This document shows positions 45,248 through 55,072 of a DNA stretch of 64,000 nt, piece after piece. A program made the translations under genes and the position numbers. The notes beneath the pieces are model-generated. The model saw nothing but the letters and a program-made list of their open reading frames with translations, was not told where the DNA came from and searched no databases. Numbering within the stretch: the first letter of the stretch is position 1; the number at the start of each line of letters is the position of its first letter. This stretch comes from Cololabis saira (Eukaryota > Chordata > Actinopteri > Beloniformes > Belonidae): NCBI RefSeq assembly GCF_033807715.1, contig NC_084590.1:88501-152500 (forward strand), read 5' to 3'.

Positions 45248-46837
45248 TTTATCTTTACTCCACTAACTTGAAATATTAATCACTTTTCTAAGTGAACGCA
45301 GTTCAAACAGCAGGTGTATCCGCCCCTTTAATCTGATTGGTTGCAGATCCTTCCGTGTTAAAAAAAACCTATTTGTGCATCGAGTCACGTCAGGGGAGTC
45401 TCAAAACTCACACACAAATCCAGCGCAGCTCACAGAAAAAAAAACATGTGTAAATCAGGTTATATTTGTGTGTGCATCAAAAATACATTTGTATATCTTG
45501 TCCTACGCACGTGTGAATTGTTCTGTGCATTTGTGAAACTGTGTGTGTATTTGCAAATCGTTCTGTGCATTTGTAAAACTTGTTCTGTGCACGTGTGAAA
45601 CGGTGTGTGTATTTGCAAATCGGTCCGTGCATTTGTAAAACTTGTCCTGTGCATTTGTGAATTATGAGACTGTTCTAGCTCCATAGGGGTGCGTCCTCTC
45701 ACCACTGCTCTTCTCCCTATACACTAACGACTGCACCTCAGGGGACTCGTCTGTGAAGCTCCTGAAGTACGCGGACGACACCACCGTCATCGGCCTGATC
45801 CGTGAGGGTGACGAGTCCGCGTACAGACGGGAGGTGGATCAGCTGGTCCACTGGTGCGGTCGGAACCACCTGGAACTGAACCCGCTCAAGACTGTGGAGT
45901 TGACAGTGGACTTCAGGAAAAACCCACTGCCACTCCTCCCCCTCACCATCCTCAACAGCACCGTTTCCTCCACAGACTCCTTCAAGTTCCTGGGGTCCAC
46001 CATCTCCCGGGACCTGAAGTGGTCCACCCACATCAACTCCATCAGGAAGAAGGCGCAGCAGAGGTTGTACTTCCTGCGGCAGCTCAGGAAGTTCAACCTG
46101 CCACAGCAGCTGCTGATCACATTTTACACTGCAATAATCCAGTCTGTTCTCTGCTCCTCCATCACGGTTTGGATCAGCCACCAAACTGGACAGGCACAGA
46201 CTGCAACGGACCATCAGGACTGCAGAGAGGATAGTTGGGACTAACCTCCCATCTATCGACGACCTGTACCGGTCCAGGACCAGGAAACGGGCAGGTCGAA
46301 TCTCTGCAGACCCCTCACACCCGGGACACCGCCTGTTCCAACTCCTCCCCTCTGGACGGCGCTACAGAGCACTGTACGCCAAAACCTCCAGACACAAAGA
46401 CAGTTTCTTCCCGCAAGCGGTTGCTCTGATGAACTCCCACAAATAATAAGTCTCAGAGTAACCAAACACGTGCAATAAAATTGTTAATAATCATGTCTGC
46501 CTCACTCTGCTGCACCTCTCACTTTTGTACTTCCTTTTGTATAATTTTTTGTATTTTTTGTATAATTTGTCTGTTAAAATTGTATATAGGTTATACTTAT
46601 ACTTTATTCTTATACTTATTCTTATTTTTATTCAGAACTATCCTTCTTGTATCACTACCTCAAACTGCTGCACCTTAAAATGTTAAAATGTTTATATGTA
46701 TATAGTAATACCACATTTGTTTATTGTTTATTTGTTTATTGTTTATTTTTTTTTACTACCAAAGAGCGAAATAACCGAATCAAATTCCTTGTTGGACAAT
46801 GTTCGAACCTGGCCAATAAAGCTGATTCTGATTCTGA

Positions 46838-47735
46838 TTCTGGCTGAGATAAAGCTAAAGGCTGATTTTTGTGAAAACACTGTTTTACCTTCTGATTTTT
46901 TAAGGCAAGCTATTGAAAGAGTGACTCCTTTCATTATTTGACTCACCAAACCACTTACCTGTGTTTCAGGTTGAAAATTACTGTTTCTGGCTGAGATACA
47001 GCTAAAAGCGGATTTCTGTGAAAACACTGTTTTACCTTCTGATTTTTTAAGGCAAGCTATTGAAAACGTCAGAAGATTGAAGGAAGGAGTCTATATAGTT
47101 GATTTGAGTGACTCGTTTCATTATTGGACTCACCAAACCACTTACCTGTGTTTCAGGTTCAAATTGATCGTTTCTGGCTGAGATACAGCTAAAAAGCGGA
47201 TTTCTGTGAAAACACTGTTTTACCTTCTGATTTTTTAAGGCAAGCTATTGAAAACGCCAGAAAATTGAAGGAAGGAGTCTATATAGTTGATTTGAGTGAC
47301 TCCTTTCATTATTGGACTCACCAAACCACTTACCTGTGTTTCAGGTTCAAAATGATCGTTTCTGGCTGAGATACAGCTAAAAAGCGTATTTCTGTGAAAA
47401 CACAGTTTTACCTTCTGATTTTTTAAGGCAAGCTATTGAAAACGTCAGAAAATTGAAGGAAGGAGTCTATATAGTTGATTTGAGTGACTCCTTTCATTAT
47501 TGGACTCACCAAACCACTTACCTGTGTTTCAGGTTCAAAATGATCGTTTCTGGCTGAGATACAGCTAAAAGCGGATTTTTGTGAAAACACTGTTTTACCT
47601 TCTGATTTTTTAAGGCAAGCTATTGAAAACGTCAGAAAATTGGAGGAGGGAGTCTATATAGTTGATTTGAGTGACCCATTTCATTATTGGACTCACCAAA
47701 CCACTTACTTGTGTTTCAGGTTGAAAATGACTGTT
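46838..47735 (+). repeat. Satellite block 6
   Basis: About five monomers, the first short (GCTATTGAAAGAGTGACTCC). The phase is continuous with block 5 across the Rex1 insertion and with block 7 across the DIRS insertion. Confidence 0.95.
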
Positions 47736-47905
47736 CTATTTCGTCCCTACTGACCGCCAGGCGGTGCTGTAATCACTGGATATCTCCCCTCGCGCATGCG
47801 CATGTCGAGTACAATACCAACAATGTCACGTCACCCGTGACCCCTGCATGACCCCCGGAAGGGGTATATATCTTCCGGCTTCAAGCATGGGATCGACTCC
47901 TTATT
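47736..47905 (+). repeat. DIRS left inverted terminal repeat
   Basis: Contains CCGCCAGGCGGTGCTGTAAT, CTCGCGCATGCGCATGTCGA, GTCACGTCACCCGTGACCCC, CCCCCGGAAGGGGTATATAT and AAGCATGGGATCGACTCCT. All recur inverted at 53372-53545 with small differences. GGGGTATATATC is TATA-like and may belong to the element promoter. Confidence 0.85.
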
Positions 47906-48750
47906 CTTCTCGCTTCGCGCGTCTGAAGTACAGGACGGAAATAGAAGGCTTGTTAAAAGCTTCTTCCTTTCCTCCCTAAAACCGCCGGCCCGGTGCAGCT
48001 TCGTGCCGTCAGGTAGGAGTAACGATTTTTTTCGTCCTCCGAGAGGCTGTGGCCGGCGCGGTATTTGATTGTGTCGGGTTGCGGCGGCGTCTCCCCGCCC
48101 CGCCCCCCAGCGCGGCTGACAGAAGGTAAGCTGTCAGCTGCGCCTGACACCTGAACAATCTGTGCAGGGAGACAGCGTTTCGCTCCCTCTCCCACTTTAT
48201 TAATGTGACAACATTATTTTTTCCTTGCAGATTATTTTTTTCTTTGAAAAAAAAAGAGGGAAAAAAAAGAAGACAGAAAAGGATTATTTTTTTCTTTGGA
48301 AAAAAACAACACAAACACCTTTTTTTTTGTCTTTGTCTTTTTTTGTCACAGCCGTGGTGAAGGCAGCGTGTCCGCTCCCCTCTCCCACCGGCACATTTGT
48401 GGTGACGGCAGCGTTTCGCTCCCTCTCTCACTTTATTAATGTGACATCATTATTTTTTTCTTTGCAGATTATTTTTTCTTTAAAAAAAAAAAATATAAGA
48501 AAGGAAAAGAACGGCGCCTTTTTGGCCTGTTTTGCGGCCGTGGTGACGGCGGCGTTTCCGCTCCCTCTCCCACCGGCTCGTTCAGGTTGACGGCAGCATT
48601 CGCTCCCTCTCCCACTTATTGATGTGACATTATTATTTTTCCTTGCAGTTATTTTTTTCTTTGACCAAAAAAAAAAGAAAAGGGAAACAAACAAGAGAGG
48701 ATTGTTCTCTTCTTTTTGAGTAAGAAGCGCCTTTTTTTGCCTTTTCTCAT
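47906..48750 (+). repeat. DIRS leader with repeated pyrimidine/CAG modules
   Basis: Non-coding leader. A module with CTCCCTCTCCCACTTTATTA, ATGTGAC(A)TCATTATTTTT, CCTTGCAG and ATTATTTTTTTCTTTG plus an A-rich purine run occurs at about 48180, 48418 and 48600. Each TTTTTCCTTGCAG resembles a 3' splice site. No gene. Confidence 0.7.
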
Positions 48751-49615
48751 AGTCGTGGTGACGGCAGCGTGGCCCTCCCCTCTCCCGCCGGCATATTGGC
48801 GGTGACGGCAGCGTGCTCGCTGTGGTGACAGCAGCGTTTCCGCTCCCCTCTCCCACTGACACACCCGTGTCGACGGTAGCGTGGCCCTCCCCTCTCCCGC
48901 CTGCATATTGGCGGTGACGGCAGCGTGCTCGCTGTGGTGACGGCAGCGTTTCCGCTCCCCTCTCCCACTGACACACCCGTATTGACGGTAGCGTGGCCCT
49001 CCCCTCTCCCGCCGGCACATTGGCGGTGACGGCAGCGTGCTCGCTGTGGTGACGGCAGCGTTTCCGCTCCCCTCTCCCACTGACACATCCGTGCTGACGG
49101 TAGCGTGGCCGCTCCCCTCTCCCGCCGGCATATTGGTGGTGACGGCAGCGTGCTCGCTGTGGTGACGACAGCGTTTCCGCTCCCCTCTCCCGCCGACACC
49201 TACGTGGTGACGGCGGCGCGTCCGCTCCCCTGTCCCACCGGCACAGCCGTGGTGACGGCAGCGTGACCGCTCCCACCGACGCATTCGTGTGGACGGCAGC
49301 GTGTCCGCTCGTCTCTCCTACCAGCACATCCGTGGTGACGGCAGCGTGTCCACTCCCTCTCCCACTGACACATCCGTGCTGACGGCAGCGTGGCCGCTCC
49401 CCTCTCCCGCCGGCATATTGGTGGTGACGGCAGCGTGCTCGCTGTGGTGACGGCAGCGTTTTCGCTCCCCTCTCCCACCGACACCTACGTGGTGACGGCA
49501 GCTCGTCCGCTCCCCTCTCCCACCGGCACATCCGTGGTGACGGCAGCGTGTCCGCTCCCTCTCCCACCGGCACATCCGTGGTGACGGCAGCGTGTCCGCT
49601 CCCTCTCCCACCGGT
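48751..49615 (+). repeat. GC-rich minisatellite in the DIRS leader
   Basis: About 18 units of 38-50 bases built from GTGGTGACGGCAGCGTG, CCGCTCCCCTCTCCCAC and CGGCACATCC-type segments, some alternating with CGCTGTGGTGACGGCAGCGT. Long antisense ORFs here (up to 560 codons) reflect repeat periodicity and base composition. Confidence 0.85.
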
Positions 49616-49622
49616 TGCTGTG

Positions 49623-50735
49623 ATGGAGCGTTCATGCCCAGGGTGCATGGCCGCCCTGGATACTGCGGATGACCAGGACCTCTGCGTGTCGTGCCTGGGC
49701 CCTGAGCAGCCAGAGCCTTCGGCCAGCCTCCCCTCATCCCAGCCGGGGTCTTCTCTGAAGCGATCGGCGAAGAGAGTGAGGGGTGCCCCCAAACGACGGC
49801 GGATAACGAGCCAGCTCTCCTCTAAGGTAGCTCGCTTGGCCGCCGACATGGAGCAGATGAAGGCGCTCCTCCTCAATCTTGGCCAGGTGGAACCTGCCAT
49901 GCCAGAAGTTTGCTCTGGGGTCGCCACCAGAGGTCGCAATCTCCATTGCAGCCTCAGCGAGCCGCTCCAACGTGTCATCAGGGGACCCGGCCTCACAGCG
50001 CTCGGGGTTCTCCTCGCACTCATCTGCCCAGGGCTCTCGGGAGGGGACGGCTTGTTCCTCCGTGGAGAGCGTTCTCTGCACTGCCCTGGCGCACTTGCAG
50101 CTGGATACACCGCGTGCGGAGGTGGCCTCTAGCGCCTTCCACAGGCGCAATCCTTCTCCGGTGGAATTCACCATTCTGCCTTCGTCGGATTTTGAGGGAG
50201 CTGCACTCGTGCTGGAGAGGTGTCACAGCCCTCTCCAGGCTGACAGCTGATGACCGCGCTCTGACGGCGATGGAGGGCTGGTCTCCACCACATGCCCCCC
50301 ATTGAGCCCTCCATTGCAGCGCTGATAGTGGCTCGTGATGAGGCTCTGAAGCCAGATCCCAAGGGCCCCTCTACCCAGTGTAGGGTTACTGATGGGCATA
50401 TTTGTAAGGCTTATAACACAGCGGCCCGCATTGGCCGGCTGGGGAACACCCTTTCCCATCTTCTGCTGGCTCTCTCAACCTCCCTACAGGATGCACAGGT
50501 GGAGGATTCCACACGGTACATGTGTGACATATCCCTACAGGCTTTTGCCTCCCAGACGAGGGGGCTGGGGCGGCTGATGTCCACCCTGGTGCACACGTGC
50601 CGTCATGTCTGGCTGGCGCAGTCACCCCTGACGGAGACTGCTCGTAGGGTTCTTCGTCAGGCACCTGCGGAACCGGGGGAGCTGTTTGGGGCGACCGCCC
50701 TGAAAGCTCTGAACGCACCGCCCGGGCTGGTGTGA
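49623..50735 (+). pseudogene. DIRS gag-like protein, frameshifted
   Basis: Starts MERSCPGCMAALDTADDQ with two CxxC pairs (CPGC, CVSC), a cysteine motif I associate with DIRS gag. It continues GSSLKRSAKRVRGAPKRRR and SSKVARLAADMEQMKALLLN. The frame moves near 49885-49920 (then VASSAFHRRNPSPVEFTIL) and again near 50250-50290 (then MEPS-like PPIEPSIAALIVARDEALK, AARIGRLGNTLSHLLLALS, LGRLMSTLVHTCRHVWLAQS, ending NAPPGLV). Expected role: nucleocapsid-like RNA binding. With two or more frame changes it is not a functional gene. Confidence 0.75.
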
Positions 50736-51040
50736 CCAGGCAGCGGCTGGTGTACCTTCACAGGAGTGCGGCCGCTTCCAGTACACCGGGAGGCCCTTCA
50801 CCGGCCCCCGGGCGTCGCCCCCGGCCGCCTGCCCACGGCAGCCGGCGCAGCTTTTAGCGGTCTGTGAGTCAGCCTGCTGGTGACTTTCGCCCCCCTGTGC
50901 GCGGACCGTCCCAGCAGCGTCGGGGCGTTGGTCCCGACCGTCGCCCCCCCGGGACGTCCAGAGCCCGGGGGAGACGGCGCTAAGGCCACGGGGCCGATCG
51001 TCGGCTACTTTTCCGGCAGCAGCTCAGTTACTGGGCTGCC
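50736..51040 (+). other. DIRS linker between gag and RT
   Basis: GC-rich, Pro/Ser/Arg-rich in all frames, no domain recognised. Probably the decayed region joining gag to RT. Confidence 0.5.
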
Positions 51041-52060
51041 TGCTCATCGGGGCCCGGGTGGTTTCCACCCTAGCCCAGGGGTACGTAATGCAGTTCCGAC
51101 AACCGCCTCCTACCTCCGGCTGGGTTGAGATGACTATCGTCTGAGACCCGGCAAACATTCTGGCTCAGGCAGGTGTTGCCCGCCCTACTGGCCAGGAGCG
51201 CCATCATGCCGGTGGACCCCCCGCCGCGGCCTGGGGGTTCTACTTGAGCTACTTTCTCATCAGCAAGAGAGACGACGGACGTCGTCCCATCTTGGACCTG
51301 AGGGACCTCGACGAACACGTGAAGGTCCTGCCCTTCCGGAGGCTTGACCACAGTGGATGCTCTGCATTGGTCAGGAGGAAGTGGTTTTCAACTGTGGACC
51401 TACAGGGCGCTTGTTTCACGTGCCGGTCGTGGCACGTCACCGGTAGTTCCGGGGCCACCGTTGTCGGTTCAGGGTGCTCTGCCTGTCACCGAGGATTTTT
51501 TCACCAGGTGGCAACCCTTGCCCCTCTTATACCTTTGGGCCTGCTGTCGCTACGCCCCCTGCAATGTGGCTGGACAGCCCTCGCCTGGATGCCAGGAGGC
51601 ACGGGCGCAGGCTGGTCAGGGTTTCGCAGGTGTGTGTCCATACCCTTGCACCCTGGAAAGACGGGACATTCCGGCTGAGGGGTGTGCCCTTAGGCGCTGT
51701 TCCCTCCCTGCCGGGAGGCTGTCATCAGTGGTCCTCCCGGGTCCGCACACGCCACATCAACGTGCTGGAGCTCTGGGCTCTGCACTTCACACTCGAACAT
51801 TTTTTGCAACTCCTGTGGGGGAGGCACGTGCCGGTTCGGTCAGACAGTGTGTCCACTGTCCCTTGATTGGCCACCAGGGGGGGCACCGACTCTGCACAGC
51901 TGCTGCAGGTGTCCCGGGGCCTCCTAGCGTGGACCGCTCCTCGCCTGCCCGGCCTTCGGGCGATGTTCCTGCCTGGAGACAGGAACCGGGTGATGGACTT
52001 CCTCTCCCGGCGCAAGCCGACTTTGCAGAGGGTCCTCCAGAGGGCTCACGGGCTCCTCTT
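51041..52060 (+). pseudogene. DIRS reverse transcriptase and RNase H, degraded
   Basis: RT start: GYVMQFRQPPPTSGW (about 51080) and SYFLISKRDDGRRPILDLRD, then LDEHVKVLPFRRL (about 51247-51345), KWFSTVDLQGACF (about 51380). Further RT is scrambled among frames, and I do not see the active-site YxDD intact. RNase H: RHINVLELWALHFTLEHFLQ, LLWGRHVPVRSDS (about 51750-51850), a TGA at 51864, then GGTDSAQLLQVSRGLLAW and LRAMFLPGDRNRVMDFLSR (about 51890-52010). The order RT then RNase H, with no aspartic protease, fits DIRS. Non-functional. Confidence 0.75.
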
Positions 52061-52379
52061 GGTGGCCCCCTTCCGACCGGGGAAACATAGTTTCCACTGC
52101 TGCGGAGGCTCTGCTGCGACACAACATGACGCCCCCCCGAGGGACCGTCTTTCCCAGCCGGGGATTCAGGTTTTGCAACCCGACCCCGTCGTTTTCAGCT
52201 CTGGGTCTGGCCGCTGCGGGGCCCAGCCCATTGTTGTCAAGCTGTCCTGAACCCGTCAGGGCTGGCATCTCGAATGCCCATGTGCCTCCCACCCGCCTCT
52301 GGTATGAGTGCGAGTGGGGGAGATTCTCTGCCTGGTGTGCAGACGGGGCAGAGGACCCTGTTCTTTGCCCCGTGGCCAC

Positions 52380-53217
52380 GATCCTGGGGTTCCTTTCGGT
52401 CCCTCCTGGATGGTGGCCGTGCTCAGTCCACTCTAAGGGTGTATGTGGCGGTCATTTCGTTGCAACATGCCCTGGTTGAGAGTGCCACCGTGGGGTGCCA
52501 CCGGCTGGTTTCTCTTTCTCAGGGGGGCTCCGAGGCTGCGCCCCCCCCGAGGAGCCCAAAGGCCCCAGTGTGGGACCTGTCCATGGTGCTAGGTGCCCTC
52601 TCTTCTCCACCCTTTGGGCCCTTGGCCCAGGTGGGCCTGAAGTGGCTCTCTATGGAGATAGCTTTCTCCTCGCTATGACATCGGCAAAGCGAGTCGGTGA
52701 GTTACATGCCCTGTCAGTCAGCTCAGGGGCTACGTTGTGGCCGAACGTGGCATTCCTGCCCAAGGTCCTGCCACGCACTCGTACTAATCGGCCTATCCAG
52801 CTTGGCCGGTTCGACCCCGAGCCTGCAGAGAGTGGGCCGAGCCCTTTGTGCCCCGTACGGGCCCTCGCTGCTTATGCTACCGCGCCTGTGCGACGGTCGG
52901 AGCAGCTTGTTCTCTGCCATGGTGGCCCCAACAGGGGGCGTGCTGTTTCTGGACAGCGCCATCCCACTGGGTGGTGGACACCGTCGAGCACGCCTACAGG
53001 GCCAGTGGCCGCCCCTTACCAGTGGGGGTGAGGTGCCACTCGACCAGAAGCGTCGCAGCTTCTTGGCTGCCCTGAAGGGGGTGCCTCTGGAGGACATCTG
53101 CACAGCGGCTTCGTGGACGTCGCCGGACACGTTCTCCAGATTTTACCGGATCAATGTCGCCACTCCCCAACCATTGGGCGTGGTTCTACTCCCGGGTCCT
53201 TCTGCCCCTGGTCAGTG
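52380..53217 (+). pseudogene. DIRS tyrosine recombinase (YR), frameshifted
   Basis: N-terminal core-binding part: LLDGGRAQSTLRVYVAVISL (about 52405), WDLSMVLGALSSPPF, WLSMEIAFSSL. A frame change near 52660 leads to TSAKRVGELHALSVSSG, holding the likely first catalytic Arg (about 52690), then TLWPNVAFLPKVLPRTRTN, LCPVRALAAYAT and SEQLVLCHGGPNRGRA. After another change the C-terminal core has HSTRSVAASW (HxxR, about 53037), GVPLEDICTAASWTSPDTF and SRFYRINVA with the likely nucleophile Tyr (about 53140). Role: integrates circular DNA by strand exchange. The catalytic residues survive but the frames do not. Confidence 0.82.
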
Positions 53218-53254
53218 AGGTAAGTGACCGGGATTCTATGTGACATTGTTGGTA

Positions 53255-53362
53255 TTCGTCATCCAGTGCTTACAGCACCGCCTGGCGGTCAGTAGGGACG
53301 AAATAGAACGAAAGTTACGCCTGTAACTACGGTTCTATGAGTCCTGGATGACCGCCAGGCCT
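53255..53362 (+). repeat. DIRS internal complementary region
   Basis: CCGCCTGGCGGTCAGTAGGG ACGAAATAGAAC (53275-53310) is the reverse complement of the left outer end. The next bases, GAAAGTTACGCCTGTAACTA CGG (53311-53333), are the reverse complement of the right outer end. The joint reads as the circle junction of both ends with a GTT/AAC core, the known template for DIRS end completion. Confidence 0.88.
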
Positions 53363-53371
53363 GCCGATCAC

Positions 53372-53562
53372 TCTAGGAGTCGATCCCATGCTTGACGCCG
53401 GAAGATATACCCCTTCCGGGGGTCATGCAGGGGTCACGGGTGACGTGACATTGTTGGTATTGTACTCGACATACGCATGCGCGAGGGGAGATACCCAGTG
53501 CTTACAGCACCGCCTGGCGGTCATCCGGGACTCATAGAACCGTAGTTACAGGCGTAACTTTT
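53372..53562 (-). repeat. DIRS right inverted terminal repeat
   Basis: AGGAGTCGATCCCATGCTTG, GAAGATATACCCCTTCCGGG, GGGGTCACGGGTGACGTGAC and CGCATGCGCGAGGGGAGAT mirror the left end. The outermost part, ATCCGGGACTCATAGAACCG to GGCGTAACTTTT, is unique to this side and is mirrored in the internal complementary region. Confidence 0.85.
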
Positions 53563-53828
53563 GTTTCTGGCTGAGATAGGCTAAAGCGGATTTTTGTGAA
53601 AACACTGTTTTACCTTCTGATTTTTAAGGCAAGCTATTGAAAACGTCAGAAAATTGAAGGAGGGATTCTATATAGTTGATTTGAGTGACTCATTTCATTA
53701 TTGGACTCACCAAACCACTTACCTGTGTTTCAAGTTCAAAATGATCGTTTCTCGGTAAGAAAAAGCGGATTTCTGTGAAAACACTGTTTTACCTTCGGAT
53801 TTTTTAAGGCAAGCTATTGAAAGAGTGA
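53563..53828 (+). repeat. Satellite block 7
   Basis: About 1.4 monomers with the same variants (GGAGGGATTCTATATAG, CGTTTCTCGGTAA) that precede block B at 18500 and 20680. The third block B therefore belongs to the same higher-order family. Confidence 0.9.
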
Positions 53829-54241
53829 CTCCTTTCTTTATTGGACTCACCAAACCACTTAGAAAGTTTTCAAAGTTCCAACTGAGTGCAGCTAAATTCA
53901 TCCATGGAGCTCTGCTTCCATCTTGTGGCCAAAAAAAGGAAATTCTCCTTGGCAGACAACACTGCAATTTCCCCCTCTTTTCTGCTGATATTTTCAATTC
54001 TGGTGGAGTAAAGCCAGTCAAAAAATATGCAAAAGGAGGGCCCCATCATTGCTAAGCCATTTTGATCATTTTTAGATTTTTAAATGTCATTTTAGACAAG
54101 TTGAAGGCATTTTAATGCAGTATTTCTGCTGCTTTTTAACCCTGGCTGAAGTGCAATTTTCTCCTCTTTTCTTTCATTTGGCTGAAGTAAAGCCAGGAAA
54201 AACATGTGCAAAAGGCAGGCCGCATCATTGCTAAGCCATTT
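53829..54241 (+). repeat. Block B, copy 3, left part
   Basis: Matches block B up to GGCAGGCCGCATCATTGCTAAGCCATTT, where the L1 fragment enters. The rest of this copy lies at 55091-55093 and 63323-63672, displaced by two LINE insertions. Confidence 0.88.
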
Positions 54242-54619
54242 AATATCGGTGACAATATGTGCACATTCTGTGAAAATGAAATTGAAACTACGGACCATAT
54301 TTTCTTCTCTTGTGATGCAATACAAACATTCTGGAATAACCTTCACAAATTTATTAAACGGAAAATTGCATCGTTCCCATCCTCTATTTCTAGAGATGTA
54401 ACTTTTGGTATGATCTTGAAAAACAAAAATGATGAACTCTGTTGCAATGTAATCCTCTGCTTGGCAAAATTTTTTATCCACAAGAATAGGACACTAAAAT
54501 CATCCCCCAAATTTTGTGTATTTATGAACGAATTTAAAATGTATTTGAAATCTCTAAAACGTATAACAACAATTAAGGCACGAAATTTATATGATCTCTT
54601 AAAGAATTTTCCCTACTGA
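54242..54619 (+). pseudogene. L1 ORF2 C-terminal fragment
   Basis: About 125 codons with the knuckle CTFCENEIETTDHIFFSC (C-X2-C-X8-H-X4-C), spacing as in the other two L1 ORF2s, then FWNNLHKFIKRK and a basic, Lys-rich end (YLKSLKRITTIKARNLYDLL). Only the end survives because of 5' truncation; it has no lesion of its own. Confidence 0.85.
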
Positions 54620-55072
54620 ATTGGATAAAATCAGTCTGAATTTCCCCTTATAAAAGCGGCTTTTTTTCCTTACTAGTTTTATTACTTTATTAATTTAATT
54701 ACTTATTTATATAAGTTCCTTTTATTTCATTATGTCTGTTTATTATTTATTTTATTCAGTCTGTTGCACCTTATGTTAAAGCATTTTAAAATATGTCACA
54801 TTAGGGTCAGTTTTATGTTCCCTTGTTACTCTTTCTGGATTTCTAATGCTGTTTTATTCGTCATGCTCAATTCACTCAGCTGTTATAATCTTTTCTATCA
54901 ATAACGTCATGCCATTATATATACCACATTTGTTTAATTGTTGTTTATTATTACTGTTGTAATGGGACATGTACATTACTACCTGCATTGGGAACACCTG
55001 AATGTGTTTCACTAATTGTAACGTCTGACCTTTCAATAAAGTTTCTTAAAAAAAAAAAAAAAAAAAAAAAAA
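54242..55072 (+). mobile_element. 5'-truncated L1-group LINE (family 3)
   Basis: 831 bp with AATAAA then poly(A), flanked by perfect 18-bp copies of ATCATTGCTAAGCCATTT (54224-54241 and 55073-55090). A poly(A) tail and long duplication indicate L1-type insertion. The tail region is T-rich 3' UTR. Confidence 0.92.

Larger units (their letters stand above)
41521..45685. mobile_element. Long inverted-repeat (foldback) element, 6-bp target duplication
   Basis: Ends TATGGAGCTAGAACAGTCTC and GAGACTGTTCTAGCTCCATA are perfect inverted repeats flanked by GGGGTG (41515-41520 and 45686-45691). The left arm runs from 41521 to about 42245. Its complement is found at 45247-45685 and, after the inserted repeat 42978-45247, at about 42770-42972 (for example CTCATCATCAGTTGCTGCAT against ATGCAGCAACTGATGATGAG). 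Without the inserted repeat the element is about 1.9 kb, with arms of about 640-725 bp and a loop of about 525 bp. The arms carry near-tandem TTTACAAATGCACAG.AC-type units. The loop has a local hairpin (GTTTCTGACCTCCA, 42358-42405). No transposase ORF. Superfamily unknown; a 6-bp duplication with long arms is compatible with several. Confidence 0.85.
40061..46446 (+). pseudogene. Rex1-like reverse transcriptase, interrupted
   Basis: The pre-RT linker has WFTPTLRKLRRDKEKAYR and SVWRGLQNITGFK, then a Ser/Pro expansion. RT: RKAPGPDGVSPSCLRACA (about 40945), GLNDYRPVALTSVVMKTFE, LDPLQFAYRANRSVDDAV, LFVDFSSAFNTIAP (about 41328) and TGAPQG (about 41505). Here the foldback element intervenes. The RT resumes VLSPLLFSLYTND (45693), KYADDTTVIGLI (YADD at about 45768), NHLELNPLKTVELTVDF, FKFLGSTIS and RKKAQQRLYFLRQL. 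Removing the insert plus one GGGGTG copy gives an unbroken PQGCVLSPLLF frame. A separate frameshift near 46190 precedes the end (RTIRTAERIVGTNLPSIDDL to VALMNSHK). Confidence 0.85.
40060..46842 (+). mobile_element. Rex1/Babar-like LINE (CR1 group), split by a foldback element
   Basis: Inserted between satellite GATCGTTTCT and GGCTGAGATA with no target loss. The 3' end is AATAAAGCTGATTCTGATTC, so the tail is (GATTCTG)n, and its last TTCTG equals the target bases. From memory this tail fits the Rex1 group; the clade call rests on the ORF and tail and is not searched. It is 5'-truncated (no endonuclease core visible). The 4165-bp insertion 41521-45685 lies in the RT. Confidence 0.75.
47733..53565 (+). 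mobile_element. DIRS-type tyrosine-recombinase retrotransposon, broken
   Basis: Flanked by GTT on both sides (47733-47735 and 53563-53565), and the satellite reads continuously across it (AATGACTGTT + TCTGGCTGAG). The left end (from CTATTTCGTCCCTACTGACC) and right end (53372-53562) are inverted relatives. An internal complementary region near 53255-53362 joins the complements of both outer ends. Coding order gag, RT, RNase H, tyrosine recombinase. Inverted ends, an internal complementary region and recombinase integration without a typical target duplication define DIRS. Each ORF is damaged, so the copy is not autonomous. Confidence 0.9.

Noticed and set aside
48428..50110. 560-codon open frame on the minus strand, rich in GRGER/AAVTT-like repeats
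   Set aside because: It lies over the DIRS leader minisatellite and antisense to gag. Repeat unit and GC content keep frames open, and three overlapping frames show the same pseudo-repeats.
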